Shown here: positions 63,317-64,000 of the stretch, in pieces
How the letters are laid out: every line of letters begins with the position of its first letter
Position numbering within the stretch: the stretch's first letter is position 1
Source of the DNA: G963674685 sp964591275
GTDB lineage: Bacteria; Lernaellota; Lernaellaia; JACKCT01
Reading direction: 5' to 3'
NCBI GenBank assembly: GCA_964591275.1
Contig: CAZQAE010000002.1
Coordinates: 62,001-126,000 of the forward strand
DNA length: 64,000 bases
Program-made: the position numbers and the translations under genes
Notes under the pieces: generated by a model
The model's database searches: none
Seen by the model: the letters and a program-made list of their open reading frames with translations, nothing else
Told to the model about the DNA's origin: nothing

Positions 63317-63568
63317 GACCTGCCCCCAAAAGTCTTACCACTCATCGTGAGAAATTCAAGCCAGCGAAATGGTTGCAATATCGCCTAAGGGTATCGTCCA
63401 GTGTCATGACCGTTTCCGGTGCCGGGGGGGCAAAGCGCTGTGAGGGCGAATGGTATTATTTTTAAACCGCCAGTTTTCAATCAGCACTCACGTCTTCACC
63501 AGTGTATCAATTAGCTCTCGATTGGGCAATTCGTATTGCAGCTTTCCGTTGAAACTTTCCACATAACC
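63317..63568 (-). mobile_element. IS3-family transposase remnant with right end
   Basis: The minus strand at about 63568-63405 encodes GYVESFNGKLQYELPNRELI, an in-frame stop, then VLIENWRFKNNTIRPHSALP. This is the end of the integrase core (the ESFNGKLR...ENWR..NTIRPHSAL pattern) of IS3-type OrfB proteins, including the last DDE glutamate. Near 63317 lies TGACCTGCCCCCAAAAGTC, similar to IS3/IS407-type terminal repeats. The rest of the element is missing, so it is inactive. Confidence 0.7.
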
Positions 63569-64000
63569 TCCCTTCTCCAACTCCGTCTCGGCCTTTTCGC
63601 GTTGATCAATCTGATGCTCAAGGTCTTATCTGCCGTTTCCTCTCGTCCTCTTCCTGCGGGATCCATTTTCGCAGCACGATTGTGATCACCAGCGCCGCAG
63701 CAATCACGTTTATTGCCTTTGGTAACTGGCCTGCACAGCACAGAGAATCAGCACATTTTTATTGTTCAAATCGCTGACCTGTGTGAGAAGACCCCCGGGC
63801 TCGAACAAAAGGGTTCTCCTGGCATTCGTCTATTCCGATAATAGGTGCTCGTGAAATTTGTGAAAATCGTCCTCTACAAAGGGGGTTTTGTCCTACACAA
63901 AGAAGGTGTGGCGTATGGCTCGATTGTTTGTTCGACGAGAACTCTCATCGGGAGACAATAAACTAGGCGGCGTGGTGTACTTTGCTTCACTACTTCAGGA
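63569..64000. other. Right-end region without a confident gene
   Basis: No complete gene is supported. On the minus strand around 63640-63720 a frame reads LPKAINVIAAALVITIVLRK then WIPQEEDERKRQIRP and a stop, which looks like the end of a membrane protein or a remnant. On the plus strand ATG 63915, preceded by AAGGTG, opens a frame (MARLFVRRELSSGDNKLGG...) that runs off the window and could be the start of a gene. Two short near-repeats (CCTCTACAAAG and CCTACACAAAG) lie near 63880-63903. Confidence 0.35.

Noticed and set aside
63511..63741. 76-residue minus-strand frame at the right end
   Set aside because: It is in a different frame from the IS3 transposase remnant it overlaps and has basic low-complexity sequence without a start signal.

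Overview
The window looks like chromosome of a free-living Gram-negative bacterium. It has lipoproteins with lipoboxes, an rfb-type surface-polysaccharide cluster, a hybrid phosphorelay kinase and a full housekeeping set. Several secreted or lipid-anchored proteins carry long aspartate runs directly after the lipobox cysteine. I associate that style with Myxococcota-like and Lernaellota-like lineages of the former Deltaproteobacteria, but this placement is an inference from style only, since no rRNA is present.

Layout. 0-1 kb: the 5' part of a SIR2-like gene (cut by the window edge) behind a small unknown gene, both on the minus strand; a possible defence locus. 1.4-11.3 kb: a multi-spanning GT-C-like membrane protein, a phosphopantetheinyl transferase, an anchored subtilase, larC-larB with a radical SAM/SPASM gene (nickel-pincer cofactor), nadD, and two paralogous Asp-repeat lipoproteins with eight conserved cysteines. 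11.7-16.5 kb: tex, rimO, tadA and two tRNA-Ser genes. 16.8-24.9 kb: a 1232-residue hybrid histidine kinase, an envelope protein, an FHA-GAF-kinase-like protein without its phospho-acceptor His, and a lipoprotein. 24.9-41.2 kb: a two-gene unknown operon, a WalJ-like hydrolase with purB, a PilX-like protein, a family 3 glycosidase lipoprotein, coaE, a PHP phosphoesterase, a zinc-ribbon/DUF2007 protein, rplM-rpsI (S9 with a 150-residue repetitive N-terminal extension), an AAA ATPase plus TOPRIM-like pair resembling a compact anti-phage system, a broken PEBP gene, and a stand-alone GMP synthase ATP-pyrophosphatase subunit.

41.8-63.2 kb is a surface-glycan island. Its core (50.3-58.4 kb) is a tightly overlapping operon: glucose-1-phosphate cytidylyltransferase, NDP-sugar dehydratase, C-methyltransferase, DegT aminotransferase, N-formyltransferase, split transketolase, a small ORF and a glycosyltransferase. 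Together they could make a CDP-linked, formylated and possibly branched amino sugar. Around the core lie glycosyltransferases and two B12-binding radical SAM proteins. Three otherwise unrelated proteins end in the same C-terminal Rossmann-like module (core IYGxGxHT ... DDN ... DAVLxSSD ... VVRxY). A polysialyltransferase-like gene is present twice, about 85% identical and in inverted orientation, bracketing the island; the second copy is followed by a decayed module fragment and by fragments of a Gp37/Gp68 (DUF5131) gene. The right end holds an IS3-type transposase remnant. No CRISPR array, rRNA or intact transposase was seen.
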